A DNA stretch of 64,000 nucleotides, from assembly GCF_000764185.1 (NCBI RefSeq), contig NZ_JQEC01000044.1:150866-214865 (forward strand), in the 5' to 3' direction. Both the position numbers and the translations under genes were made by a program. The stretch is from Colwellia psychrerythraea. GTDB taxonomy: Bacteria > Pseudomonadota > Gammaproteobacteria > Enterobacterales > Alteromonadaceae. Positions 44,946-54,207 of this stretch are shown one piece after another; the first letter of the stretch is position 1, and each line of letters opens with the position of its first letter. The notes under the pieces were generated by a model. The model saw nothing but the letters and a program-made list of their open reading frames with translations. It was not told where the DNA came from and made no database searches.

Positions 44946-46682
44946 CTAGTGATCGTGTGCTGCACTCACATTTCCAGGAATGCGCATGTTTTGTACCATT
45001 TCTTGGATATGAGCTGGTGCTGGACCAGTCACCTTAAGCATAGCGAAAGCGACTGCAAAGTTAACTAAGGCGCCTACTGAACCAAATGCGTTAGGAGAGA
45101 TACCGAAGAACCAATCTTTACCCATGCCGCCTAGGAAAGAAGTACCAGGGATAAACATAATGCCTTTATGTTGGAATACATAAAGCATAGTTACACCAAT
45201 ACCTGCAATCATACCTGTAACCGCGGCTTTACCACTCATTTTCTTAGAGAAGATACCCATCATTAATGCAGGGAAGATACTTGATGCAGCTAGACCAAAG
45301 GCCAGTGCTACAGTACCCGCGGCAAAACCAGGCGGATTTAAACCAAGATAACCGGATATCAGTATTGCAATCGTCATCACCACTCGACCAGCTAACAACT
45401 CATTTTTCTCTGACAAGTCTGGTGTTAATACCCCTTTCATTAAATCATGAGAGATTGAGGATGATATCGCCAATAACAAACCGGCTGCTGTTGATAGTGC
45501 AGCGGCTAGGCCACCAGCAGCTACTAACGCTATTACCCAGTTTGGTAAGTTAGCAATTGCAGGGTTAGCTAGTACCATAATGTCACGGTCAACTTTAATC
45601 ATTTCATTCGTTGCTTTATCAGCAGTGTACTGAATTTTTCCGTCGCCATTTTTATCTTCATACTTCAATAAGCCAGTTTGTTCCCAGTCTTTGAACCATT
45701 GTGGACGTTCAGCATACTCAAGGTTTTGACCTGCTGTCGGTTCAATAGTATTCATTAGGTTCAAGCGAGCCATTGCACCAACTGCCGGAGCAACTGTGTA
45801 AAGAAGACCAATAAAGACTAAAGCATAACCTGCTGATTGTCGTGCTGCTTGTACTGAAGGTACAGTGAAGAAGCGCATAATTACATGAGGAAGACCCGCA
45901 GTACCAATCATTAGAGACATGGTATAGGCGAACATATTTAAACCACCACCTAAATTCGCTGTAGTGTATTCTTTAAAGCCCAAGTCAGTAACAACCATAT
46001 CTAATTTATCAAGTAAGTACACACCGCTACCATCTGCTAACGTACTACCTAAACCTAGCTGTGGAATTGGGTTACCGGTAAGTTGTAATGAGATAAATAC
46101 CGCTGGAATAGTGTAAGCAAAAATCATTACCACATACTGAGCGATTTGCGTGTAAGTAATACCTTTCATGCCACCTAGTACAGCGTATACCCAAACAACG
46201 AACATGCCGATGCCTAAGCCTAAACCGTAATCAACTTCTAAGAAGCGAGAGAAAGCTACACCCACACCTTTCATTTGACCGATGATGTAAGTTAACGAAG
46301 CAATGATTAAACAAATTACCGCAACAATACGTGCAGTTTTTGAATAATAACGGTCGAAGATGAACTCAGGTACAGTGAACTTACCGTGTTTACGCATGTA
46401 TGGCGCTAATAACATAGCCAATAATACATAACCACCTGTCCAACCCATTAAGAAGACTGAACCGCCGTAACCCATGAAGGCAATCATACCTGCCATTGAA
46501 ATAAATGACGCTGCACTCATCCAATCAGCGCCAATCGCCATACCGTTTTGTAATGGGGTAATGCCGCCACCCGCTACGTAAAAATCACTGGTAGAACCCG
46601 CACGAGCCCACCAAGCAATAGCAAAATATAAAGCAAACGTGCCAAATACTGCGATGTAAGTATATAGTTTTAACTCATCCAT
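44946..46682 (-). CDS. Sodium:solute symporter, ActP/VC2705 subfamily
   Basis: A 578-residue inner-membrane transporter with about thirteen helices. It has the SSS-family segments GADWMSAASFISMAG and GGLAAALSTAAGLLLAISS. The subfamily that travels with DUF4212 proteins is usually described as a cation/acetate symporter; the substrate is not proven. A DKNGDGKIQY calcium-loop-like insert (about residue 345-355) is typical of this subfamily. The GGAGGG ribosome site of its ATG sits at the end of the DUF4212 gene three bases upstream, so the two are translationally coupled. Confidence 0.88.
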   Translation of the reverse strand: MDELKLYTYIAVFGTFALYFAIAWWARAGSTSDFYVAGGGITPLQNGMAIGADWMSAASFISMAGMIAFMGYGGSVFLMGWTGGYVLLAMLLAPYMRKHGKFTVPEFIFDRYYSKTARIVAVICLIIASLTYIIGQMKGVGVAFSRFLEVDYGLGLGIGMFVVWVYAVLGGMKGITYTQIAQYVVMIFAYTIPAVFISLQLTGNPIPQLGLGSTLADGSGVYLLDKLDMVVTDLGFKEYTTANLGGGLNMFAYTMSLMIGTAGLPHVIMRFFTVPSVQAARQSAGYALVFIGLLYTVAPAVGAMARLNLMNTIEPTAGQNLEYAERPQWFKDWEQTGLLKYEDKNGDGKIQYTADKATNEMIKVDRDIMVLANPAIANLPNWVIALVAAGGLAAALSTAAGLLLAISSSISHDLMKGVLTPDLSEKNELLAGRVVMTIAILISGYLGLNPPGFAAGTVALAFGLAASSIFPALMMGIFSKKMSGKAAVTGMIAGIGVTMLYVFQHKGIMFIPGTSFLGGMGKDWFFGISPNAFGSVGALVNFAVAFAMLKVTGPAPAHIQEMVQNMRIPGNVSAAHDH

Positions 46683-46685
46683 CTC

Positions 46686-46937
46686 TTAGCCCTCCGCGTG
46701 ATATTTTTTATCAAGCTTGTTCATTTTGGCGCCATACCAAAAAATCAAACCTAAAAATGAATAAATTGAACCTTGCTGTGCAAACCAAAAACCAAGTTTG
46801 TACCCACCCAGACGAAATTCATTTAGCGGCTCTACCAGAAGTAAACCTAAACCAAATGAAACCGCAAACCAGATTGCAAGGCAGATAAAGATCAAGCGCA
46901 GATTTTCCTGCCAGTATGCTTTTTTATTTTCTTCCAC
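46686..46937 (-). CDS. DUF4212 small membrane protein, symporter partner
   Basis: An 83-residue protein with two membrane helices (about 13-33 and 50-70). It matches DUF4212 with YWQENLRLIFICLAIWF and LGGYKLGFWFAQQGSIY. It begins with GTG, preceded by AGGAG. Members are encoded immediately before ActP-like symporters and are thought to be a small subunit or chaperone of the transporter. Confidence 0.9.
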   Translation of the reverse strand: MEENKKAYWQENLRLIFICLAIWFAVSFGLGLLLVEPLNEFRLGGYKLGFWFAQQGSIYSFLGLIFWYGAKMNKLDKKYHAEG

Positions 46938-47176
46938 AATAGTCTCCTAGCGACGTAGCGTTTTTTAGCGATTTAATTTTTTTTTTTCGCTTTACGCTTT
47001 TACTTAAAGAAAGTTAGTAATAATTTTATGTATCAATTAGCAAAAGTATATATATAGATTTCTATCAACATTGACCGAACAATATTACCGGTAATTAGAA
47101 AGCAGTGGCAAAAATCCATATGCAACTTTTACTGTCAATTACCCTAACAATCTTTTTTTTAGCGGGGTATTAGCCT

Positions 47177-47185
47177 TTAGTCTAG
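47177..47185. promoter_or_regulatory. TTAGTCTA palindrome 1
   Basis: TTAGTCTAG, eight of nine bases of the palindrome TTAG-T-CTAA, lies in the divergent region. It is a candidate site for a LuxR-type response regulator. Confidence 0.45.
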
Positions 47186-47225
47186 ATTGTGGAAAAAGCC
47201 TGAAAGCATGATTAAAACTGAGTAA

Positions 47226-47234
47226 TTAGTCTAA
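47226..47234. promoter_or_regulatory. TTAGTCTA palindrome 2
   Basis: A perfect TTAG-T-CTAA palindrome, 49 bp from the first copy. Confidence 0.5.
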
Positions 47235-47348
47235 TGTTCGTGTTGTACCTTCACTCTGCGCATATCAGTAGTTATTACCAATGAAATTGAATTAGATGAG
47301 TTCAAGATCTACGCTTGGCTTTTATAAAGTGTCTTGAAGCACTCAACT

Positions 47349-47357
47349 TTAGTCTAG
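47349..47357. promoter_or_regulatory. TTAGTCTA palindrome 3
   Basis: TTAGTCTAG again. With its flank (CTTTAGTCTAG.TT) it matches copy 1 over 13 of 14 bases. It lies about 95 bp before the CBS-DUF294 start. Confidence 0.45.
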
Positions 47358-47452
47358 GTTTGCATGAAAATACTTGTCTATAAGGCAACAAATCTCTAAA
47401 TTAACATCATCACTGGATATTAGATTTCGACTTCCCAAATGGTGGAGAAAAT

Positions 47453-49327
47453 ATGGCTACTGAACTGTCAGAAATTAGCACTTTTATTCACAGCATCCCT
47501 CCTTTTGATAGCTTGCCCAAGCAAGTGCTTGCCCACCTTGTGCGGGAACTAACGATCAATTATGTGAGAAAAGGTGACTATTTTCCGCCAAAAGGTATTA
47601 ACGAGCCAAGATTATATATATTACGAAAAGGCGCTATTAGCTGCCGATCTGCCGACGGTGAATTAGTCAGTCGTTTGGGTGAAGGAGACTTGTGTGATGC
47701 TTTTTATCATAGCGATACCAGTCCACTCAGTAACAGCCAAGCTGGGAGTGAAGATCAGCTTAAAGTACATTCAGATGAAGACTGTTTAGTTTACAGTGTT
47801 GAGGCCAGTGTTTTACAAGACATAGGTGAACGTTTCCCTAGCATCAGCGACTATTTCAGCCAAAATTCGGCTCAACGATTGAAAAGTAAAATGAGTCAGG
47901 TTAATGAAGAGGCTATTTTATCTTCTACCTTAATGAATACCTCTGTTAGTGACTTCTATCAAAGTCCTGTCGCCTCAATTAACGCCGACCAAACGATTCA
48001 GCAAGCAGCAATGCAAATGAATGAACAAGGCTACTCTTGCTTAGTGGTTATTGAAAATGAAAATCCAATTGGCATTGTAACTGATAAAGATATTCGTCGC
48101 CGTTGTGTCGCTGCAGGACTAGCTACTAGTGAAGCTATTAGTAAAATCATGACGAGCGACATGTGCACTATCGACGTAAAAAGTAATGCTTATGACGCGT
48201 TAATGATGATGGCTGCCAAACATATTCATCATCTACCTGTCACCAAGCAGAACAACCTTGTTGGTATGGTTACCGTCACGGATTTGATTAATAACGAAGG
48301 TCATAATGCCATTAACTTATCGAGCATTATCCACAAAGCGAACACCCTCAGCGAGCTAAAAGAAATCAGTCAGCTATTACCTAAATTACAAATTAGATTA
48401 GCAAAGTTAGGTAGTAGTGCCGATCATGTTGGTAAAAGTATCAGCGCCATTACCATGGCTTTTACTAAGCGTTTAGTTGAAATGGCTGAAGATAAATTTG
48501 GTCAAGCTCCGGTACCCTATGCCTGGCTTGCTGCAGGTTCACAAGCTCGGCAAGAGCAGCTTGCTCACTCAGATCAAGACAATGCCATTATTATCTGTGA
48601 TTCGATGAATCCTTATGATGATGCTTGGTTCGAAGGTCTCGCCACCTATGTTTGTGACGGTTTAGCCGAGTGTGGTTTTATCTACTGCCCGGGCGATATT
48701 ATGGCCACCAACCCAAAATGGCGACAACCGCAAAAAATGTGGCATAGATATTTTAGTGATTGGGTCGAGACACCTAACCCGAAAGCTTTACTAAACAGTA
48801 GCGTATTCTTCGATTTAGAGACCATTTATGGCGATGTTTCTTTGCTTAACCAAGTCAGAAAACAACTACTGATAAAAACTCAAAACAGTACGCTGTTTAT
48901 CGCGCATTTATCGAAAAATGCCTTAAATTTACGGCCACCACTGGGTTTTTTCAGAGATTTTGTTTTAAAACAAAATGGTAAACATCGAGCAACACTTGAT
49001 TTAAAACATAATGGCATCGCGCCTGTGGTCGATTTAGCTAGAATATATGCGTTATCAGAAGGTATCAGTGCAGTGAATACCATAGAGCGTATTCAACAAG
49101 CTGCCGGTACACCATCAATCACCAGAGAATCGGCTGAAAATTTAATTGATGCTTATGAATTTTTAGGCATGCTCAGAGTTGAGCATCAAGCAAAAGAATT
49201 AATGCGCGGTGAGAGTCCTGATAACTACTTGTCACCTAAAGAAATATCTAAGTTAGAACGAGAGCACCTTAAAGATGCTTTTAAGGTAATAAAAAGTTTA
49301 CAAGATGTTAAGCAGTCGAGCTACTGA
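47453..49327 (+). CDS. cNMP-binding / CBS / DUF294 nucleotidyltransferase-like signalling protein
   Basis: A 624-residue cytosolic protein. Domains in order: cyclic-nucleotide-binding-type (about 10-140), two CBS repeats (about 165-285, VIENENPIGIVTDKDIRRR and HHLPVTKQNNLVGMVTVTDL), then a DUF294 putative nucleotidyltransferase (AWLAAGSQARQEQLAHSDQDNAIII with the GS..R.E....DQD pattern) and its C-terminal helical domain. This type is regularly found divergent from or beside ActP-like symporter genes and probably controls that transport or acetate use. GGAGAA precedes the ATG. Its stop codon overlaps the next ATG (TGATG). Confidence 0.88.
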   Translation: MATELSEISTFIHSIPPFDSLPKQVLAHLVRELTINYVRKGDYFPPKGINEPRLYILRKGAISCRSADGELVSRLGEGDLCDAFYHSDTSPLSNSQAGSEDQLKVHSDEDCLVYSVEASVLQDIGERFPSISDYFSQNSAQRLKSKMSQVNEEAILSSTLMNTSVSDFYQSPVASINADQTIQQAAMQMNEQGYSCLVVIENENPIGIVTDKDIRRRCVAAGLATSEAISKIMTSDMCTIDVKSNAYDALMMMAAKHIHHLPVTKQNNLVGMVTVTDLINNEGHNAINLSSIIHKANTLSELKEISQLLPKLQIRLAKLGSSADHVGKSISAITMAFTKRLVEMAEDKFGQAPVPYAWLAAGSQARQEQLAHSDQDNAIIICDSMNPYDDAWFEGLATYVCDGLAECGFIYCPGDIMATNPKWRQPQKMWHRYFSDWVETPNPKALLNSSVFFDLETIYGDVSLLNQVRKQLLIKTQNSTLFIAHLSKNALNLRPPLGFFRDFVLKQNGKHRATLDLKHNGIAPVVDLARIYALSEGISAVNTIERIQQAAGTPSITRESAENLIDAYEFLGMLRVEHQAKELMRGESPDNYLSPKEISKLEREHLKDAFKVIKSLQDVKQSSY

Positions 49328-50043
49328 TGCCGACTACAAAGTTAACAAATTCATCACTATTCGGTTGGCTGCTTGGTTATGAGGCTAAGCGGAAAAAGCT
49401 GTTAGAAAAAGCTCCCGCTGGTGCACTGCGAGATTTTTTATCCGTGCCTTTACCAGATATAGATACTCCTATTGATAGAGTTGAAATCTTGGCGGTAGAT
49501 TTCGAAACCACCGGTCTGGATGCCAAACAAGATAAATTACTCAGTGTTGGTTTTATCACCCTTAAACAACAGCAGATGTCACTCAAAACAAGCTACCATC
49601 AAATTATCAAAACCAAAGCACAACTTGAAGAAAGTAATGTGATTATTCATCACATTACTGATAGTCAAAAGGAACAAGGACAAGCGCTAGTAACCGTTGT
49701 TGAAACACTACTAAAGGCCTTAGCGGGAAAAGTTATGCTGGTACACTTTGCCCGTATTGAAAGGCAATTTTTGACTGAAGCTTGTTATGAGCTATATGGC
49801 ATGACACCTACTTTTCCTATGATAGATACCCTTGCACTGGCTAAGCGGCGCCTAGACAAACGCGATGTTGCCTATGATCCATCAGAGTTACGACTGGTTA
49901 ACTTACGTCATAAATTTAAATTGCCTGAACACCATGCCCACAATGCACTAAACGATGCTATTGCCACCGCTGAATTATTTATGGCACAAATGAGTAAAAC
50001 CAATAAAGATGGCAAGACCACACTTAAAGACGTATTACTGTAA
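49327..50043 (+). CDS. 3'-5' exonuclease, DnaQ-like
   Basis: A 238-residue DEDDh exonuclease. Exo I is VDFETTGLD (about residue 56), Exo II lies around LVHFARIERQFL, and Exo III is HHAHNALNDAIATAELF with the catalytic His and Asp. It resembles the proofreading subunit of DNA polymerase III. Its constant pairing with CBS-DUF294 proteins and symporters suggests a separate role, perhaps nucleotide turnover. The start overlaps the previous stop codon by one base, so the genes are coupled. Confidence 0.87.
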   Translation: MPTTKLTNSSLFGWLLGYEAKRKKLLEKAPAGALRDFLSVPLPDIDTPIDRVEILAVDFETTGLDAKQDKLLSVGFITLKQQQMSLKTSYHQIIKTKAQLEESNVIIHHITDSQKEQGQALVTVVETLLKALAGKVMLVHFARIERQFLTEACYELYGMTPTFPMIDTLALAKRRLDKRDVAYDPSELRLVNLRHKFKLPEHHAHNALNDAIATAELFMAQMSKTNKDGKTTLKDVLL

Positions 50044-50188
50044 TACCCTTAGTAATATTTCTCCAGAAATATCATTTTTACATCTTTTTATATCAATTCG
50101 TCTACTCTTTTGTCCGGTAATACTTCCGCTTTACTCTGCTTAGGTTACAATCATGACATGCTCGTTTAACTCCCTCGAAAGGAAGCTC

Positions 50189-51562
50189 ATGAATAATTTA
50201 TTGAACGCAGAAAATAGCGGTACACCATTAATCATTATTGAAAAATCTGCCTATCCAGAATGGTTTGAAAGCCAAGAAAAACACAGCCAAACATGGTTAT
50301 CAAACACCCAGTTTAAAGGCCGCGGTTTGTCTCTTATCCCTAACAACCAAGGTGAACTCAGCCAAGTTTTATTTGTAGTTGCAGATGCCAGTGATTATTT
50401 CGCTTGTGGCGACCTAATCAAACAGTTACCACAAGGTCAATATTTATTACAGGCAGAATCTGAGCACGTTGAAGCAATTAGCTTTGGTTGGTTAGTAGGT
50501 GCTTACCAATTTGATAGATACATCAGTGACAAGTCTGAAAAAGCATTAGCTACTTTAGCGATTAACAATGTGAAAGGTAATATTAAGATTGTTGCCAATG
50601 CAATAAAATTTGCCCAAGCAACCGCCCTTACTCGTGATTTAATCAATACACCTGCTGCCGATATGATGCCGGAAGATATAGCCCAAGCATCGTTATCGTT
50701 AGCTGAACAATTTGGCGGTGAAGTTAAACAAATCATTGGTGATGATCTTCTTGTTCAAAATTACCCTACTATTCATGCCGTTGGTCGCGCCAGTATTCAC
50801 ACACCTCGTTTAGTTGATTTAACTTGGGGTGACAGCAAAAATCCACAAGTAACATTAGTCGGTAAAGGTGTTTGTTTTGATAGTGGCGGCTTAGATATGA
50901 AACCTGCTGCTGGCATGCGTAATATGAAAAAAGATATGGGCGGTGCTGCACATGTATTAGGGTTAGCACAATTAATCATGGCGTTTAACTTACCTATTAA
51001 CTTACGTGTATTAATTCCAGCGGTAGAAAATGCAGTATCAAGCAATGCACTTCGCCCAGGTGATGTGGTTACTACTCGTAAAGGTCTTACCGTAGAAATC
51101 CATAATACTGATGCCGAAGGTCGCCTAGTTTTATGTGATGCTTTAGCTGAAGCAGAAAATGACGAGCCTGAATTAATTATAGACTTTGCTACTTTAACTG
51201 GTGCTATGCGTGTTGCTTTAGGAACCGAATTAGCCGGCTTCTTTTCAACTAATGATCAAGTTGCTGCCGATATTACCGCAGCCGGCCTGAAAAATAGCGA
51301 CCCGGTGTGGCGTATGCCGTTACATAAACCTTATGATGACTTATTCAACAGCACTATAGCTGATATGACTAACTGCCCAACACAACCTTTTGGCGGTGCT
51401 ATTACTGCCGCATTATACTTACAACGTTTTGTTGAAAAAACTGATTGGGTGCATTTTGATGTAATGGCCTTCAATGTGCGTCATTTATCAGGTCGTCCAT
51501 TAGGTGGTGAATCATTTGGTATTCGCGCTGTATTTGATTACCTAGAAACTAGATTTAAATAA
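50189..51562 (+). CDS. M17 leucyl aminopeptidase family protein
   Basis: A 457-residue cytosolic aminopeptidase that removes N-terminal residues from peptides using two metal ions. The catalytic domain carries VGKGVCFDSGGLDMKP, KKDMGGAA and the signature NTDAEGRLVLCDAL, which hold the metal ligands and catalytic Lys and Arg. The N-terminal domain is shorter than in PepA. The start at 50189 is preferred because AAGGAAG precedes it; an ATG twelve codons upstream has no ribosome site. A strong terminator follows. Confidence 0.9.
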   Translation: MNNLLNAENSGTPLIIIEKSAYPEWFESQEKHSQTWLSNTQFKGRGLSLIPNNQGELSQVLFVVADASDYFACGDLIKQLPQGQYLLQAESEHVEAISFGWLVGAYQFDRYISDKSEKALATLAINNVKGNIKIVANAIKFAQATALTRDLINTPAADMMPEDIAQASLSLAEQFGGEVKQIIGDDLLVQNYPTIHAVGRASIHTPRLVDLTWGDSKNPQVTLVGKGVCFDSGGLDMKPAAGMRNMKKDMGGAAHVLGLAQLIMAFNLPINLRVLIPAVENAVSSNALRPGDVVTTRKGLTVEIHNTDAEGRLVLCDALAEAENDEPELIIDFATLTGAMRVALGTELAGFFSTNDQVAADITAAGLKNSDPVWRMPLHKPYDDLFNSTIADMTNCPTQPFGGAITAALYLQRFVEKTDWVHFDVMAFNVRHLSGRPLGGESFGIRAVFDYLETRFK

Positions 51563-51895
51563 CCTGAATCTAGTTGGCGCCTCAAATACTTGAGATAACA
51601 AAAAAGCCTGCACTTAATGAAAAGTGTAGGCTTTTTTCATGTTCGGTGCTGTGTCAGTTGTCATAATTTTTATTCTTATAATTGTCATCTAGCCTGACGC
51701 CTACAAATTGTTATGTTATTTTTCGTCATAATTAATGCTAATTGATAAAATTGACAAAAGATATATAGGCAATATCTATTTAATCTCGATTCTTAGTCTT
51801 TTCATCGAATTTTATACAATTTTCATTGGTTTCACGCTCAAAAAAACATAAACTCAAGGTGTTAAAATCTTTCAAATAGACCTCTAGGACTAGAA
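51563..51895. other. Intergenic region, no gene found
   Basis: It holds the aminopeptidase terminator near 51601. The rest is AT-rich, presumably the S9 peptidase promoter, without a clear operator. Confidence 0.4.
51601..51637 (+). terminator. Terminator of the aminopeptidase gene
   Basis: AAAAAGCCTGCACTT pairs with AAGTGTAGGCTTTTT with one wobble pair, followed by a T tract. Confidence 0.85.
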
Positions 51896-53977
51896 ATGAA
51901 ACTAAAAATAAACTCGTTAAAACAAGCCTTAGCGATCAGCTTTGGCTTGCTTACTTGCTCAGTAGCAACTGCTGGGCAAACAAGCAAAATTATTACCGCT
52001 GAAAACCTTGCAACACTGCAATCGGTTAGCCAAGCACAAGTCAGCCCAAGTGGTGAATATATTGCTTACACTCGTTCAGTGCCTCGTGAGATCTATGTTG
52101 AAAAAGATGGAAAAAACTGGGGTGAGCTTTATCTAGTAAATGATAAAGGCGAAGAACGCCCTTTTATCACCGGTAAAGTGAATGTTAGAAACATCCAATG
52201 GTCTGCTGATGGTTCATTAGTCTATTTCTTAGCAAAAATGAACGATGACAAATTCACTAACCTTTATCAAATTCCAGCAAACGGCGGCCAAGCTCAAAAA
52301 ACCGTAGTATTGAAAAATACTAGCATTAGTAACTACGCATTAAGCAGTGATAACAAAAAAATTGCTATCTTAGCTAAAAAAGCCAAAGACAAATCAGTAA
52401 AAACACTAACCGGTTTAGGTTTTAAAGCGGAAGTTTTTGAAGAGCAACTTACTAATCAGCTTTTATACGTAACTGACCTTACTCAGTCTGATAAAGCAAT
52501 CACACCTGAAGCATGGAACATCAAAGGGTATGTATCTGATGTACATTTTTCCCCTACAGGTAAAGACTTATTAGTTAAAACTCAACCGACTGCCTTAATT
52601 GATGACAAATACATGAAGTCACAGTGGCACATTGTCGATATAGCTAAAAAGTCAGTTAAAACATCTTTCGCTACAGAAGGTAAATTAAACGGCGCTGAAT
52701 TTTCTTACGATGGTAAATATGTAGCGATAATTGGCGCTCAAGACAAACATGATCCCGCAAGTGGTCGTTTATTTATTGCCAATGTGAGTTCAGGAAAAGT
52801 AGCTAACTGGTTACCAAACTTTAAGGGACACGTTAGCGATTTTGAATGGTCTAATAAGCGTGATGAGTTATTTTTCATCGCCAATATTGGTACTCAATCG
52901 GTTGTTGCTAAAATCAAACCTGGTTCTAATAAGTACACAACTGTTGTTGCGGGTGGTAAATTCATCGCTGGTAACTTAAGTATTTCAGATTCAGACAAAA
53001 CTGTTGTCGTTAAAGCTAACAGTGCTCAGTACCCTAACGAAGTATTTATGCTTCGCGGTAAGAAACAAACTCGCTTAACTGACTCCAATACTTGGTTAAA
53101 TGATGTTGCGTTAGCTAAACAAGAAAGCCTTACCATTAAAGCCCGTGACGGCGTTGAAATTGGTGGTATTTTAGTTTATCCGCTTGATTACAAAAAAGGC
53201 CAACGTTACCCATTAATTATGTCAGTGCACGGCGGTCCAGAAAGTCATGATAAAGATGGCTGGATAACAGCTTACTCTCGTCCGGGCCAATTAGCGGCAG
53301 CACAGGGTTATGCTGTATTTCACCCTAACTACCGTGGTAGCACAGGTAAAGGCGTAGATTACTCTAAATTAGGTCAAAACGATTACGCAGGTAAAGAGTT
53401 TGATGATTTAGTAGACCTTAAAAATCACTTAGTGAATATTGGTTTAGTCAACGAGAAAAAAGTTGGTATCACTGGTGGTTCATACGGTGGTTATGCTTCA
53501 GCTTGGGGTGCAACTAAGCTAACTAAACATTTTGCTGCTAGCGTAATGTTTGTTGGTATTTCTAACCAATTATCTAAGTTTGGTACTACCGATATATCTA
53601 ACGAAATGAACTTAGTTCATGCTCGTTCATATCCTTGGGACAAATGGCAATGGTATTTAGAGCGCAGCCCTATTTATTGGGTTGAGCAATCTGAAACACC
53701 ATTACTTATTATGCACGGTAAAGCCGACCCTCGTGTACATCCAGCACAATCTATGGAGATGTACCGTTATATGAAGGTTCATGGCAAAACGGTTCGTTTA
53801 GTATATTACCCAGGTGAAGGCCACGGTAATAAACGTGCAGCAGCGAAGTACGATTACAGCTTACGTTTAATGCGCTGGATGGATAACTACTTAAAACATG
53901 ACAACAAACCAATGCCAGCACATGACTTACCTCATGCAGCTAACTTAACAGCACAAAAAGCCGCTGATAAGAAATAA
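51896..53977 (+). CDS. S9 family prolyl oligopeptidase / dipeptidyl-aminopeptidase-type peptidase
   Basis: A 693-residue exported serine peptidase. A signal peptide (about residues 1-26, ending TATAG) is followed by a WD-like beta-propeller (about 40-420) and an alpha/beta-hydrolase domain. The catalytic triad reads S529 in GGSYGGYAS, D611 in GKADPRVHP and H643 in GEGHGN. It probably degrades peptides in the periplasm or outside the cell. AGGA precedes the ATG. A terminator follows the gene. Confidence 0.9.
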   Translation: MKLKINSLKQALAISFGLLTCSVATAGQTSKIITAENLATLQSVSQAQVSPSGEYIAYTRSVPREIYVEKDGKNWGELYLVNDKGEERPFITGKVNVRNIQWSADGSLVYFLAKMNDDKFTNLYQIPANGGQAQKTVVLKNTSISNYALSSDNKKIAILAKKAKDKSVKTLTGLGFKAEVFEEQLTNQLLYVTDLTQSDKAITPEAWNIKGYVSDVHFSPTGKDLLVKTQPTALIDDKYMKSQWHIVDIAKKSVKTSFATEGKLNGAEFSYDGKYVAIIGAQDKHDPASGRLFIANVSSGKVANWLPNFKGHVSDFEWSNKRDELFFIANIGTQSVVAKIKPGSNKYTTVVAGGKFIAGNLSISDSDKTVVVKANSAQYPNEVFMLRGKKQTRLTDSNTWLNDVALAKQESLTIKARDGVEIGGILVYPLDYKKGQRYPLIMSVHGGPESHDKDGWITAYSRPGQLAAAQGYAVFHPNYRGSTGKGVDYSKLGQNDYAGKEFDDLVDLKNHLVNIGLVNEKKVGITGGSYGGYASAWGATKLTKHFAASVMFVGISNQLSKFGTTDISNEMNLVHARSYPWDKWQWYLERSPIYWVEQSETPLLIMHGKADPRVHPAQSMEMYRYMKVHGKTVRLVYYPGEGHGNKRAAAKYDYSLRLMRWMDNYLKHDNKPMPAHDLPHAANLTAQKAADKK

Positions 53978-54009
53978 ACGTCTTGGATTTTGTTACACTT
54001 TCACTACAT

Positions 54010-54036
54010 AAAGGTCAGCTTAGCTGGCCTTTTTTA
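54010..54036 (+). terminator. Terminator of the S9 peptidase gene
   Basis: AAGGTCAGC and GCTGGCCTT pair around TTA (one G-T wobble pair), followed by six Ts. Confidence 0.85.
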
Positions 54037-54122
54037 TTGCCCTAAAAACAATTTGAATAAAAAACATGCGCTAAATCAATTTCCTGACAAATAAGTCAAA
54101 TAATAACAAAACAAAGATTGCA

Positions 54123-54141
54123 AATGATAATAGTTATCATT
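54123..54141. promoter_or_regulatory. Fur box upstream of the TonB receptor
   Basis: AATGATAA-TAG-TTATCATT is a perfect palindrome that closely matches the Fur consensus. It lies 67 bases before the receptor start, so expression should be iron-repressed. Confidence 0.8.
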
Positions 54142-54207
54142 AGAATTCGCACAATTATTTATTGTACATTTGTTTTACTCTTATATTAATTAAGGTTTGA
54201 GTTATTT

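Larger units (their letters stand above)
46938..47452. promoter_or_regulatory. Divergent control region, symporter operon / CBS-DUF294 operon
   Basis: A 515-bp non-coding region with three near-identical TTAGTCTA palindromes and no ORF. The palindromes are listed separately. Confidence 0.55.
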
